Part shown: positions 25,605 to 34,560 of the stretch, one piece after another
How the letters are laid out: each line of letters begins with the position of its first letter
Position numbering within the stretch: the first letter of the stretch is position 1
Source: Clostridium sp. KNHs205
Lineage (GTDB): Bacteria; Bacillota; Clostridia; Lachnospirales; Lachnospiraceae
Length of the DNA: 64,000 nt
Direction of reading: 5' to 3'
NCBI RefSeq assembly: GCF_000702945.1
Contig: NZ_JNLE01000003.1
Span: 2,031,501-2,095,500, forward strand
Notes under the pieces: model-generated
The model's input: the letters and a program-made list of their open reading frames with translations, nothing else
The model's database searches: none
What the model was told of the DNA's origin: nothing
Translations under genes and position numbers: made by a program

Positions 25605-26954
25605 TTATTGTAGAATACCAAGCTTCAATTTCCACATAAGAATACGTATTACAGATGCGTCAAGTCGATCCTCTTTTATTTTACCACTCTTAACCGCCTC
25701 CAGAACTGCTGGTATCTGTGTATCAAAGTCAGTTGCAATAAGCAGGTCGTTTCCGGCCTGAATGGCAAGGACAGCAGCCTCATTATCCGAGGTATATTTC
25801 TTAATAGCATCCATACTCAGATCATCGGTCATAATAACACCTTCGTATTTCAGGGTATCCCGTAAAATCTCATGAACTGCTGAGGAGAGGGAAGCGGGGT
25901 ATTTCTTGTCCATTGATGTAACAATATTGTGGGAAACCAGAATACTGTCAGCGCCGGCTTCAATACCTGCCTGAAAGGGAAGAAAATCATTTTTAAGGAA
26001 CTGGTCATATTCCCTGTTATCCGTTGCAACTCCTGTATGTGTGTCGACGTTGTTGCCATAGCCGGGGAAATGTTTTAAAGTGCTGCCGATATGTGCTCTG
26101 TTCATGGCCAGAATAATGGTTTTTACATAATTAGCCGTAGCTTTGGCGTCTTTACCAAAGGCCCTTTTGTAGATAAAATCAGCAGCAGCTGTTGAAACAT
26201 CACTTACCGGAGCCAGGTTCACGTTAATACCAAGGTCCAGCAGAAGCTCTGCTTTTTCTTTGGTATCTGTCTGAATGGCTTCAAAGCCACCAGCCTTATA
26301 CAGGTCCTGGGGAGACTTAAAAGGCTCTGAACGAAAAGCAGTATATTTACTGATACGGTTTACTGTACCGCCTTCTTCATCCACACCAATCAATAAGGGA
26401 ATGGAAGAAAGATCCTGATATTCTGATAGTAGATCTTTGATACTGGCTTTTGTCTCATTCTTAAAATCATCACCGAATAAGATATATCCGCCCAGGCAGT
26501 AATCCTTCAGATCGGCAGCTGCACTGTCTTTGCGCAAGCGAACAAAGAACATCTGACCAACCTTCTCCTCCAGGGTCATGTGGGAGAGAAATTCTTCCGC
26601 TCTGGTCTTATAGGAATCTGCAGAGGAACCGGAATCCGAGTTGCCATTCTGTCCCGAAGAGCTGTCAGGGTCTGAGGAACCACCTTGTCCGGAAGTAGTA
26701 TCCGTGTCAGAAGGAAGGGTAGTACCGCTGCCAGAGGTTTCAGCAGAGGGGATTTCAGTAGCAACGGAGGGAATCTCCGTAACAGTGGGAACAGGAGTGT
26801 CAGCAGGAGTGTCTGTAATGTCACCTGGGTTTTCCGAATTCTCATTACCTCCCGTGTTGTTGCCAAAAGGAGTAGGAAAGATCTTACTGCAGCCGGTTAA
26901 TAGAACAGGCAGGAGTAAAAGGATAAATAAAAAGGCTAATTTATTCAATTTCAT
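25605..26954 (-). CDS. GH3 beta-N-acetylhexosaminidase-like lipoprotein
   Basis: A 449-residue exported lipoprotein; the signal peptide ends in a lipobox LLTGC (Cys about 22). Residues 30-115 are a Thr/Ser/Pro/Gly-rich spacer. The catalytic domain of NagZ-like GH3 enzymes follows, with GVDEEGGTVNRIS, STLKHFPGYGNNVDTHTGV and the nucleophile Asp in MTDDLSMDAI. Such enzymes remove GlcNAc from muropeptides or chitin-like sugars outside the membrane. Single gene on the minus strand. Confidence 0.92.
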   Translation of the reverse strand: MKLNKLAFLFILLLLPVLLTGCSKIFPTPFGNNTGGNENSENPGDITDTPADTPVPTVTEIPSVATEIPSAETSGSGTTLPSDTDTTSGQGGSSDPDSSSGQNGNSDSGSSADSYKTRAEEFLSHMTLEEKVGQMFFVRLRKDSAAADLKDYCLGGYILFGDDFKNETKASIKDLLSEYQDLSSIPLLIGVDEEGGTVNRISKYTAFRSEPFKSPQDLYKAGGFEAIQTDTKEKAELLLDLGINVNLAPVSDVSTAAADFIYKRAFGKDAKATANYVKTIILAMNRAHIGSTLKHFPGYGNNVDTHTGVATDNREYDQFLKNDFLPFQAGIEAGADSILVSHNIVTSMDKKYPASLSSAVHEILRDTLKYEGVIMTDDLSMDAIKKYTSDNEAAVLAIQAGNDLLIATDFDTQIPAVLEAVKSGKIKEDRLDASVIRILMWKLKLGILQ

Positions 26955-27221
26955 AAAGTTTTATTCCTTTCTTACTTGTCTGGTGCTGTCAGAAAAATAA
27001 AAGAAAGCTGTCCTCCTATGGCACCATGGTGTTTTACGGCAAAGACTATATAATACATTTCTAGAAGTAGAATCTGCAATAAAGAGCTTCAATATACTGT
27101 CACTCTATGTAGACACTTGTAAAATAACGCATTATGATCTTTAGGATTAAATGCAGCTGTTTAAGCTGTTAATGTTCCTCGTGAAGAAGTAGAGGCATTA
27201 GCGAAAACAGCATAGGCAAGA

Positions 27222-27304
27222 TAGTATTATAGTACAAAAGCTTTAAAACAGTATTATAGTATAGAAGCTTAAAAACAGTATTATAGTATAAAAGCTTAAA
27301 AACA
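27222..27304. repeat. 27-bp tandem repeat, three copies
   Basis: Units of CAGTATTATAGTATAGAAGC plus seven bases, in the 26955-27566 spacer upstream of the GH3 gene. The rest of this spacer shows only a terminator at 27447. Confidence 0.88.
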
Positions 27305-27446
27305 GAAATGTCTTATAGAAAATTCGTTTAAAAGCAAAGCGTTCAGCTGCAAATAGAGATTAAGTTATAGTCATTTTATTAAGAAAGAAAATAAAAGATT
27401 AAGGCTAAATAAAGATTAAGGCGAAATATCATTATAAGGAAAATAA

Positions 27447-27489
27447 ATTATGGCTTCCCGACACTCTGTTAGTGTTGGAAAGCCATAAT
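27447..27489. terminator. Terminator of the DUF1538/P-II operon
   Basis: TTATGGCTTtcCGACACT-type stem: TTATGGCTT pairs with AAGCCATAA and GACACT with AGTGT; downstream of the last minus-strand P-II-like gene. Confidence 0.75.
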
Positions 27490-27566
27490 CTACTTATCAA
27501 TATTTCATAAGCTAAAACGAGTTAAATTCATCGTACAATGGAGAATTGCCTTAAAGTAAGATAAAT

Positions 27567-27920
27567 TTACACTTGCTTCTTAATATCCAGGTTCTCACAA
27601 TTGTATTGACCAAGACCGACTGCACTTGACACCGGCAGGGTGTAACAAATTCCATGAGCTTCTGTTTTAAAGCCGGAATACTGTTTGATGCTGTTCATAA
27701 TCCTGTCAGCTGCATCGCTGTCAATTATGGTTAAGATAATTTCTTTTTCTTTATCTGTATTAATACCCATAATTTCTTTGTGTTGAAAACTATAACGGCG
27801 AGCATTTATAATTGTAGCCCCGCAAGAACCGTAGGAACGAATATATTCCACAATTTTTTCAGCAAATCCTACGTTAACAACGATATACAAGGCTTTCATA
27901 TTCATATTAAGGTCTGTCAT
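27567..27920 (-). CDS. P-II-like (GlnB-type) regulatory protein B
   Basis: A 117-residue ferredoxin-like P-II homologue: MKALYIVVNVGFAEKIVEYIRSYGSCGATIINARRYSF and GINTDKEKEIILTIIDSDAADRIMNSIKQ. The canonical uridylylated T-loop tyrosine motif is not evident, so it is better called P-II-like. It is the last gene of a three-gene operon with a DUF1538 membrane protein, suggesting that it gates that protein in response to a nucleotide or metabolite. AGGAGGAAAACATG precedes the start. Confidence 0.82.
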   Translation of the reverse strand: MTDLNMNMKALYIVVNVGFAEKIVEYIRSYGSCGATIINARRYSFQHKEIMGINTDKEKEIILTIIDSDAADRIMNSIKQYSGFKTEAHGICYTLPVSSAVGLGQYNCENLDIKKQV

Positions 27921-27929
27921 GTTTTCCTC

Positions 27930-28241
27930 CTACACAGACAACTTTTCAACAGGAATGACATAAGCAATACCTGTATTAGGTTGATCAAATTTCAATTTTG
28001 TAACAAACTGTTCCATTAACAGGGGGGTTAGATTACTTTTTACCATACATGTAATCATGACCTTTTTCTCATCAGCGACAAGCCCCAGCATATCCTTAAA
28101 ATATCCGGATTGTACTGAACCCTTGGCATACACCACATCAATAAGATAACAGCCGGAGTCAAGTATTAATTTCAGTGCATTATCTTTAAATTTTCTTGCT
28201 GTGATTACGGTTAAATAATCAAGCGTATTATCAGAATCCAT
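27930..28241 (-). CDS. P-II-like regulatory protein A
   Basis: A 103-residue P-II-like protein (DYLTVITARKFKDNALKLILDSGCYLIDVVYAKGS...LVADEKKVMITCMV). It starts inside the end of the DUF1538 gene (overlap about 11 bases) and lies 9 bases before the second P-II-like gene, so the three are surely co-transcribed. The two P-II-like proteins are only distantly alike and may form a mixed trimer or have separate jobs. Confidence 0.8.
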   Translation of the reverse strand: MDSDNTLDYLTVITARKFKDNALKLILDSGCYLIDVVYAKGSVQSGYFKDMLGLVADEKKVMITCMVKSNLTPLLMEQFVTKLKFDQPNTGIAYVIPVEKLSV

Positions 28242-29931
28242 CAAAGCTATTGACTCCCTCCTCTGTTTTATTTAACTTCATAGTATCATTATTCTCCTTT
28301 AAATCATAATCCATGTGCTCTTTGACCTGTTTTGATGAGTGTTCCACTAAATTTACAAGTAAAGCCAATTCCTCTAATTCGTTAATCTCAGCTTCTTTAG
28401 CGGCCTTTTCCACCTTTCTAAGAGTCATATCATATACTATACCTAAAAATTGAACAGCAATCAATGGGGTAACTGAAATAAAGGCAATAATTCCGAAACC
28501 GTTGACTAAAATTGACTGTCCGCCGGAAGTGGATTTTTGAGCAACCGCCTGTGCCATACCAAGTGTCAGGGGGGTTAAGAAGGCAGAAGTTAACGCACCA
28601 CCGGAAACACCGCCTGAATCGAAGGCCAGACCTACAAATAGCTTAGGTGTAAATTTCATCATAATAAGCGCAATTGCATAGAGAGGAACAAGAAACCAAA
28701 GAATATTTATCTGAGTCAGGATTTTTACCATTGCAATCAAAGAGGCAAAACCAATACCGATGGCAAGGGTCATTCGTATGGTATTCTTTTTAATATGACC
28801 ATTGGTTATTTCCTCCAGCTGTTCACCCAAAACGGTAACGGCAGGTTCTGACAAGGTGATAGCTGCACCGAGAATAAAACCAATGAGCAGCAGCAGCCAT
28901 TTGAACCATTCCGGACGGGAGGATTCCAGGAAGACTTCACCGATGTACTTGCCTGCGAAAGCAAAACCGTAGTCTATTCCTGACAGGAAGATCAATAAAC
29001 CGATAAAAACAACCACAGAGCCAAGAAGAATATTAATAAAATCTTTCTTCGGCTGTTTGATCAGAAAGAATTGAAAAGGCAGAAAGATAACAATGATAGG
29101 AATAAGCGCCAGTGCAACTCCACCTAAGTTACCGGTAAGGATTTCACGTACAGTACTTTCGGTACCGGGAGCATAGAGCTGTTCAGGAGGTAAAACACCT
29201 TTATAATGGAGGTTAAGTGCGATAGCATAGATGGACAATGCTAAAATAGGACCCACAGAAGCAAGGCCGATGATACCAAAGGTATCGTCATTACTTTTAT
29301 GCTTGGACAAGGTGACCGAAACACCCATACCCAGCGCCAGAATGAAGGGAACAGAGATATCACCGGTGGTTGCACCGCTTCCGTCAAAGGCCAAGGCAAC
29401 GAATTCATTGGGGACAAAGATAAGTACAATAAAGGTAATAATATACAAAACGGCGAAAACTATCTTAATATTTAAGTCTTTCATAATTCGGTAAAGGGAA
29501 AAGCCAACCAAAAGACCAATACCCAAACCCATGATCCAGATAAAGATAGTCTCATTGATAATAGGCATAATCATATTTGTCTGTCTGGCTAAAACAGTTA
29601 AAGCAGGTTCGGCAACAGTGGCCAGCAGACCAAAAACCAAACCAAAGAAAATAATAAAAGAGGCTTTTTTCAGTTTAATCAGTGAACCTCCGACGAGCAT
29701 ACCGATTGGAAGAATACTAACATTAAGACCGACCAAAAAAACAGATTGCCCCACAACCACACTAGCATAACCTATAATTAATTTCAAATAATCCTTTGGA
29801 TTATTTAAAGGTGCGATAAAAACACAAACAATAATAATTATTATTGCAAGAGGTAGTGAGGAAATAAAAACTTCCCTCAGCGTGGTGTTAAAAATAGCTA
29901 GTTTACTTTTTAGATTCAAATTCTTCATCAC
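28231..29931 (-). CDS. DUF1538 membrane protein (duplicated)
   Basis: A 566-residue integral membrane protein with about 14 hydrophobic segments arranged as two similar halves. Parallel motifs are LATVAEPALTVLARQ / GAAITLSEPAVTVLGEQ and ALAFDGSGATTGDISVPFILALG / GLAFDSGGVSGGALTSAFLTPL, the mark of DUF1538. The transported substrate is unknown. The C-terminal 60 residues are hydrophilic. It heads the operon with two P-II-like genes, similar in principle to amtB-glnK. Confidence 0.87.
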   Translation of the reverse strand: MMKNLNLKSKLAIFNTTLREVFISSLPLAIIIIIVCVFIAPLNNPKDYLKLIIGYASVVVGQSVFLVGLNVSILPIGMLVGGSLIKLKKASFIIFFGLVFGLLATVAEPALTVLARQTNMIMPIINETIFIWIMGLGIGLLVGFSLYRIMKDLNIKIVFAVLYIITFIVLIFVPNEFVALAFDGSGATTGDISVPFILALGMGVSVTLSKHKSNDDTFGIIGLASVGPILALSIYAIALNLHYKGVLPPEQLYAPGTESTVREILTGNLGGVALALIPIIVIFLPFQFFLIKQPKKDFINILLGSVVVFIGLLIFLSGIDYGFAFAGKYIGEVFLESSRPEWFKWLLLLIGFILGAAITLSEPAVTVLGEQLEEITNGHIKKNTIRMTLAIGIGFASLIAMVKILTQINILWFLVPLYAIALIMMKFTPKLFVGLAFDSGGVSGGALTSAFLTPLTLGMAQAVAQKSTSGGQSILVNGFGIIAFISVTPLIAVQFLGIVYDMTLRKVEKAAKEAEINELEELALLVNLVEHSSKQVKEHMDYDLKENNDTMKLNKTEEGVNSFDGF

Positions 29932-30325
29932 GTTCTCCTATCTCAAATTTATGTACTTATAAGCTATATCAACTAATGTTAATCTTAAGACTGTGTCAGC
30001 AACCATAGATGTTTATCTTAAATAATAAATTATACTTTTAGGAAATTCCCTCAAAACAAAGGATTGATCAAATTATCACACTTCTCAATGAATTAAAATG
30101 AAATTTCACCAACATAATCAAATGGATATAAAAGATAGAACTATGATATGAAAGTAATTGCACTACTGCCAGAATAAGCAAAGAGTTCACCTATAACTTA
30201 TACACATATAAATTAATTATACATTATTTTGAATAATAAGCAATAAATTTGGTGTTATTTTTAATTTTTTTTGCAGAAGAATTAATAAAAATAGAATTTA
30301 ACCAGCAGGAACAAACCGGAGCAGG

Positions 30326-30355
30326 TGGACAAACAGAGGCATTATATCGTATAAT
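30326..30355 (+). promoter_or_regulatory. Promoter of rlmD
   Basis: TGGACA, 18-bp spacer, TATAAT. The rest of the 29932-30391 spacer is AT-rich with no gene seen. Confidence 0.6.
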
Positions 30356-30391
30356 GTTTTCATTGAAAAAAAGAAGCAGGAGACAAAAAAC

Positions 30392-31789
30392 GTGAAAAAA
30401 GGAACACAGTGTGTCGGTGAAGTAATAAGAGTTGATTTCCCCAACAAGGGAATCCTTCAGATAGAAGATGAAAAGGTATCCATTAAAAATACCCTCCCAG
30501 GCCAGAAGGTAAGTGTTGTAGTAAATAAAGCCCGTAAAGGAAAAAATGAAGGCAGACTCCTTGAAGTCCTGGAAAAATCCCCTCTGGAAACAGAAGAGCC
30601 AAAGTGCCGCCATTTTGGTCCCTGCGGAGGCTGTACCTATCAGACCATACCCTATGAAACCCAGCTTAGTATGAAAGCAGAACAGGTAAAGCGTTTGTTG
30701 GATGCTGTCTGTCGTGATTATCCCTTTGAAGGGATCAAAGGCAGTCCGAAGCAATGGGGGTACCGTAATAAGATGGAATTTTCCTTTGGTGATGAAATGA
30801 AGGACGGACCGCTGGCTTTGGGACTTCATAAGAAAGGGAGCTTTTATGATATTGTAACTACATCTGAGTGCCAGATTGTTGATACGGATTATAATCAGGT
30901 ACTGACCTGCGTGCTGGAGTATTTTAGTGCTAAGGGGATGACTTTTTATAAGAAGCTGTCTCATGTGGGGTATTTGCGCCATTTGCTAGTAAGAAAGGCG
31001 GTTAAGACAGGAGAGATTCTGATTAATCTGGTGACATCTAGCCAGTGGGATTATGAAAAAAAGGAAGACTTAATCATAGAGGAGTTTAAGAATAAGCTTT
31101 TAGAACTTGAGTTAAGTGGCAGTATTGTTGGGATTCTTCATACGTATAATGACAGTCAGGCAGATGTTGTACAAAGTGACCGTACGGATATATTGTATGG
31201 ACAGGATTATTTCTATGAAGAGATTCTTGGACTGAAATTTAAGATCTCGACCTTTTCCTTCTTTCAGACCAATTCTTTGGGAGCGGAAGTGCTTTACAGT
31301 ACTGCCAGGGAGTTTATTGGAGAGACGAAGGACAAACTGATATTTGATCTGTATAGCGGAACTGGGACAATTGCTCAGTTATTGGCACCGGTAGCCAAGA
31401 AAGTAATTGGAGTGGAAATTGTTGAAGAAGCCGTTATAGCGGCAAGGGAAAATGCGGAGTTGAATGGACTGGATAACTGTGAATTTATAGCCGGGGATGT
31501 ACTGAAAGTGATAGATAACATTGAGGAGAAGCCGGATTTGATTGTACTGGATCCGCCAAGGGATGGGATACATCCGAAGGCGTTGGAGAAGATTATTAAT
31601 TTTGGTGTGGATAGGATTGTATATATTTCTTGTAAGCCAACTAGTTTGGCCAGGGATTTGGTGATGCTACAGGAGAAGGGGTATAAGGTGGAGAGAGTTT
31701 GTTGTGTGGATATGTTTCCTGCGACGGTGCATGTTGAAGCAGTGATAATGATGACGTATTGTGGTTCAGAAAAGAAAACTAAGGGTTAG
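30392..31789 (+). CDS. rlmD: 23S rRNA (uracil-5-)-methyltransferase RlmD-like
   Basis: Methylates a uridine of 23S rRNA to 5-methyluridine using SAM. The 465 residues show an N-terminal TRAM domain, the iron-sulfur cysteines C-x5-C-x2-C (CRHFGPCGGC), FDLYSGTGTIAQLL for SAM binding, VLDPPRDGIHP and the catalytic Cys in YISCKPTSLARDL. GTG start with CAGGAG 11 bases upstream. The last codons (after HVEAVIMM) differ from the usual ending and adjoin the conjugative element; the 3' end of this gene is a known integration site for such elements. Confidence 0.93.
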   Translation: MKKGTQCVGEVIRVDFPNKGILQIEDEKVSIKNTLPGQKVSVVVNKARKGKNEGRLLEVLEKSPLETEEPKCRHFGPCGGCTYQTIPYETQLSMKAEQVKRLLDAVCRDYPFEGIKGSPKQWGYRNKMEFSFGDEMKDGPLALGLHKKGSFYDIVTTSECQIVDTDYNQVLTCVLEYFSAKGMTFYKKLSHVGYLRHLLVRKAVKTGEILINLVTSSQWDYEKKEDLIIEEFKNKLLELELSGSIVGILHTYNDSQADVVQSDRTDILYGQDYFYEEILGLKFKISTFSFFQTNSLGAEVLYSTAREFIGETKDKLIFDLYSGTGTIAQLLAPVAKKVIGVEIVEEAVIAARENAELNGLDNCEFIAGDVLKVIDNIEEKPDLIVLDPPRDGIHPKALEKIINFGVDRIVYISCKPTSLARDLVMLQEKGYKVERVCCVDMFPATVHVEAVIMMTYCGSEKKTKG

Positions 31790-31813
31790 ACCACAAGATG
31801 TTGTGGTTTTTAG
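31790..31813 (+). terminator. Terminator after rlmD
   Basis: ACCACAA-GATG-TTGTGGT followed by TTTT directly at the stop codon. Confidence 0.8.
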
Positions 31814-32088
31814 CTCAAAAATGACCGATTTCAGAGCTCAAAAAATGCGATTTTTGCCCCCGTTTTTTTGCCCCTTCCACAGATGACATAGATGATTTTA
31901 AGAAAATTTGATAGTTTTGGGCTAAGAGAAGGTAGCCATAAAAATCGGGATAATATTCTTCGTAAGGGTGTTTTATACGACCATAATAAGATGATGAAAT
32001 TACAAGACGGTCCAGAGCTTACACAACTATGAAATGAAATTTTATATTGATTTGCAGAAGTGAATATATTATCAGTTAAAAATTAAGA

Positions 32089-32137
32089 GGCTAAGTTTCA
32101 GGTCAACTTTAATGACCTGCAGACTTAGCCTTTTTTT
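32089..32137 (+). terminator. Strong hairpin before the first element gene
   Basis: GGCTAAGT...CAGGTCA pairs with TGACCTG...ACTTAGCC, followed by seven T. The 31814-32088 stretch holds no gene I can support; it may include the left end of the element. Confidence 0.85.
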
Positions 32138-32190
32138 GTTCCCATTTTTTATGACACAGAAAATATAAAATGTAGGAGGTCAAATTCATC

Positions 32191-32517
32191 ATGAGCAAAA
32201 TTTTTTCTATCATTGGTCTGGAAACCAATACAGGAATTCGCGATGCTGGAATTATGAGCGGTATTCCGGAGGTAGAGGACATACAACGGTCCAATCTATA
32301 CACGGAGCTTCTTGAGGACTGTGGTGCATCAGAGTACATCGCCGTGATCGCCAAATCTTTTCGTTACGGGCACGGTCCTCCCGAACCTGCTGGTGCGGAG
32401 GATTTAAGTTGGATTGCTCTGCATCGTGAAATGATTGAAACTGGTGAAGTGGTGGAACTACAAGCCTCCCGTCTCGTTATTATCTATCCCGGTCAAGGGA
32501 TGCAACTTAATATGTAG
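32191..32517 (+). CDS. Hypothetical element protein (108 residues)
   Basis: No family recognised. The protein is acidic with a WIALHREMIETGEVVELQ stretch near the end and no membrane segment. GTAGGAGGTC 9 bases upstream makes translation likely. It is the first gene of the element and lies between two hairpins. Confidence 0.7.
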   Translation: MSKIFSIIGLETNTGIRDAGIMSGIPEVEDIQRSNLYTELLEDCGASEYIAVIAKSFRYGHGPPEPAGAEDLSWIALHREMIETGEVVELQASRLVIIYPGQGMQLNM

Positions 32518-32556
32518 CGCCTTTTGGCTTCAACTGAAACTGAAAGGCGCTTTTTC
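32516..32556 (+). terminator. Hairpin terminator
   Basis: AGCGCCTTT pairs with AAAGGCGCT and is followed by TTTTCTTT. Confidence 0.8.
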
Positions 32557-32598
32557 TTTTTCCTGAATCAACTATGATAAACAGAATAAGAAAACATG

Positions 32599-32635
32599 AG
32601 GCGTCGTCTTTGGAAAAAGGCGGCGCCTTTTTTGT
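32599..32635 (+). terminator. Hairpin before the Cys-rich gene
   Basis: GAGGCGTCG region pairs with GGCGGCGCC and is followed by TTTTTTG; a second hairpin between neighbouring element genes. Confidence 0.6.
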
Positions 32636-32658
32636 TTTCAGCGAAAGGAGCATAAACC

Positions 32659-32862
32659 ATGAATCAAAAAGCAAATCCATTAGAAAAGCCGGGTGCGGGA
32701 GCAACCGGTCCCCCAAAACGTTATGGCGTGCCGCTGCCAGCCGAGCGTTCCCGCTGCGAGGGCTGTCCTTATCCCCGTATCGGTTTCATTTGCTGGAGTC
32801 CGGATGGAACCTGTATGAAAACGGATGTTGATGCCATCAACCGCCGCAGTAAAGGCAGGTGA
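32659..32862 (+). CDS. Small cysteine-motif protein
   Basis: A 67-residue protein with four spaced cysteines/aromatic residues in CEGCPYPRIGFICWSPDGTC, which could bind a metal such as zinc. GCGAAAGGAG precedes the ATG. It ends just before the Dam methylase gene. No named family recognised. Confidence 0.65.
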   Translation: MNQKANPLEKPGAGATGPPKRYGVPLPAERSRCEGCPYPRIGFICWSPDGTCMKTDVDAINRRSKGR

Positions 32863-32866
32863 AAAA

Positions 32867-33796
32867 ATGAACAGCATCATCAGCTGGGTAGGCGGAAAAA
32901 AAGCACTGCGGGAACTAATCTATCAGCGAATGCCCAAAGAGTTCGGGCGGTATATTGAGGTTTTCGGCGGCGGGGGCTGGGTGCTGTTCGGTCGGCCGGT
33001 TGATACCGCCATGGAGGTGTACAACGATTTTAACAACGACCTAACGAACATGTTCCGGTGTGCTAAGGAGCAAACACTTGCACTGATTCAGGAACTGAAC
33101 TTCCTGCCGCTGAATGGGCGAGATGAGTTTGGCGTGCTTCGCAGGTATTTGGAGAAGCAGGAATTCACCAGTGAGTATCTGGCAAAGGAGTTAGAGCTTG
33201 CCGGGCGATCTCTCTCCCCACTTGAGCATGAAGATATCCGGCAGATTCTTACAGAGAAAGCAGTCATGAATGATGTGAAGCGCGCCGCCGCCTTCTATAA
33301 ACTCATTCGATACAGTTACGGAAGCGGATGCACCAGCTTCGGCTGTCAGCCCTTTGATATCCGGAAAGCCTTCCACCTGCTCTGGCAGGCCAATGTTCGT
33401 TTAAAGGATACGGTCATAGAGAACAAGGACTTTGAAGACCTCATCCGACAGTACGACAGAGAAAATGCTTTTATTTATTGCGATCCTCCCTATTACCAGA
33501 CAGAAGGACATTATGCTGTTGAATTCAGAAAGGAGGATCATTATCGCTTGCGGGACACGCTGACAGCCTGCAAGGGTAAATTTCTGGTCAGCTATAACGA
33601 CTGCGAATTCATCAGGGAGCTGTATAAAGACTTCCAGATCGAATCGGTCAGCCGTCTCAATAATCTGGCGCAGCGCTATGACAATGGAAGTGAGTACGCC
33701 GAGGTGCTGATTTCCAACTATGATACTGGCGAAAGGTTGCGGGATATGCCATCACAGCTCAATCTTTTTGACACCGGTCTTTTCTTTGACCAATAA
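32867..33796 (+). CDS. DNA adenine methylase (D12 class)
   Basis: A 309-residue N6-adenine methyltransferase. The SAM site ISWVGGKKALRELI is at the N-terminus and the catalytic motif YCDPPYY near residue 205, the order of Dam/D12 enzymes. A ribosome binding site (AGGTG) precedes the ATG at 32867; a longer frame from 32825 overlaps the previous gene. No restriction partner adjoins, so it probably protects the element from host enzymes or marks it. Confidence 0.92.
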   Translation: MNSIISWVGGKKALRELIYQRMPKEFGRYIEVFGGGGWVLFGRPVDTAMEVYNDFNNDLTNMFRCAKEQTLALIQELNFLPLNGRDEFGVLRRYLEKQEFTSEYLAKELELAGRSLSPLEHEDIRQILTEKAVMNDVKRAAAFYKLIRYSYGSGCTSFGCQPFDIRKAFHLLWQANVRLKDTVIENKDFEDLIRQYDRENAFIYCDPPYYQTEGHYAVEFRKEDHYRLRDTLTACKGKFLVSYNDCEFIRELYKDFQIESVSRLNNLAQRYDNGSEYAEVLISNYDTGERLRDMPSQLNLFDTGLFFDQ

Positions 33797-33838
33797 CCCA
33801 ACTCCCGCAAGGGGTATTAATGAAGGAGGAAACATTCT

Positions 33839-34276
33839 ATGAAAATTATGAAAACAAAAGCGGTCGTCGATACCCAGGGATTTCTGACGCTTCCTGCAAT
33901 TCCCGCAGGGCTGACACCTGGTGATCAGGTCAATGTCATTCTTGCATCCCAGGCGGAGGAATCAGCCCCTCTGCTTTTACTTACCCAATCCGGCATCGAG
34001 GTTGCCGTACCATTGTGCGCTTTGTCGGATGCTCCGGAGGACGAGGATGAAGCAGATGACGAGGACGGTCTGAATCTGCCGGCAGAGCTGCTGGAGGATG
34101 CGGGAATTCCTGCCGACAGTGCTCTGGAAATCATCTGTGGGGACGGCGCCATTGTCATTTTTGCCTCAGATATTTTAAATCAACTGCCAGAGGAGGTGAC
34201 CGGGCTCTTTCAAGAGCTTGGTATTCACCCCGATACCGTTCGGGAGGTTATGAGAAAGGAGGGTTACTTTGTATGA
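33839..34276 (+). CDS. AbrB-like double-domain protein
   Basis: A 145-residue acidic protein with two AbrB/MazE-like beta segments: VVDTQGFLTLPAIPAGLTPGD at the start and LNLPAELLEDAGIPADSALEI in the middle, separated by an Asp/Glu-rich linker. GAAGGAGG precedes the ATG. It overlaps the next gene by ATGA. May be a DNA-binding regulator of element genes; function is inference. Confidence 0.6.
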   Translation: MKIMKTKAVVDTQGFLTLPAIPAGLTPGDQVNVILASQAEESAPLLLLTQSGIEVAVPLCALSDAPEDEDEADDEDGLNLPAELLEDAGIPADSALEIICGDGAIVIFASDILNQLPEEVTGLFQELGIHPDTVREVMRKEGYFV

Positions 34277-34557
34277 ATGCTAAAAACACATACCGCATTA
34301 TCGACAGTAAGGGCAGAGTGCTGATTCCCAAGGACATGCGCTCAGCATCCGGACTGGACTACGGCGATATCGTAAAGCTGAATGTCCGTCAGGGTGCAGT
34401 CAGCATTCAGAAGGTGGAGCTTATCGAGGTAGGCGACCAGTCACCTGAAGCGGTGGAAGCCTATGTTCGCGCTGCCATTAAGCGGATGCCGGATGACACA
34501 CAGCTAAGTCTCATCACCGATTTAACGGAGCTTCTCAAACAAAGGAAGGAGAATTAA
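34273..34557 (+). CDS. AbrB/SpoVT-family DNA-binding protein
   Basis: A 94-residue protein whose first 50 residues are a swapped-hairpin AbrB domain (YRIIDSKGRVLIPKDMRSASGLDYGDIVKL), used by transition-state regulators and antitoxins. The rest is a helical tail. Translation is coupled to the preceding AbrB-like gene by an ATGA overlap. Confidence 0.85.
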   Translation: MNAKNTYRIIDSKGRVLIPKDMRSASGLDYGDIVKLNVRQGAVSIQKVELIEVGDQSPEAVEAYVRAAIKRMPDDTQLSLITDLTELLKQRKEN

Positions 34558-34560
34558 TGC

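Noticed and set aside
30224..30982. Minus-strand frame of 252 codons across the start of rlmD
   Set aside because: It lies opposite the well-supported rlmD gene, has no ribosome binding site, and its protein resembles no family.
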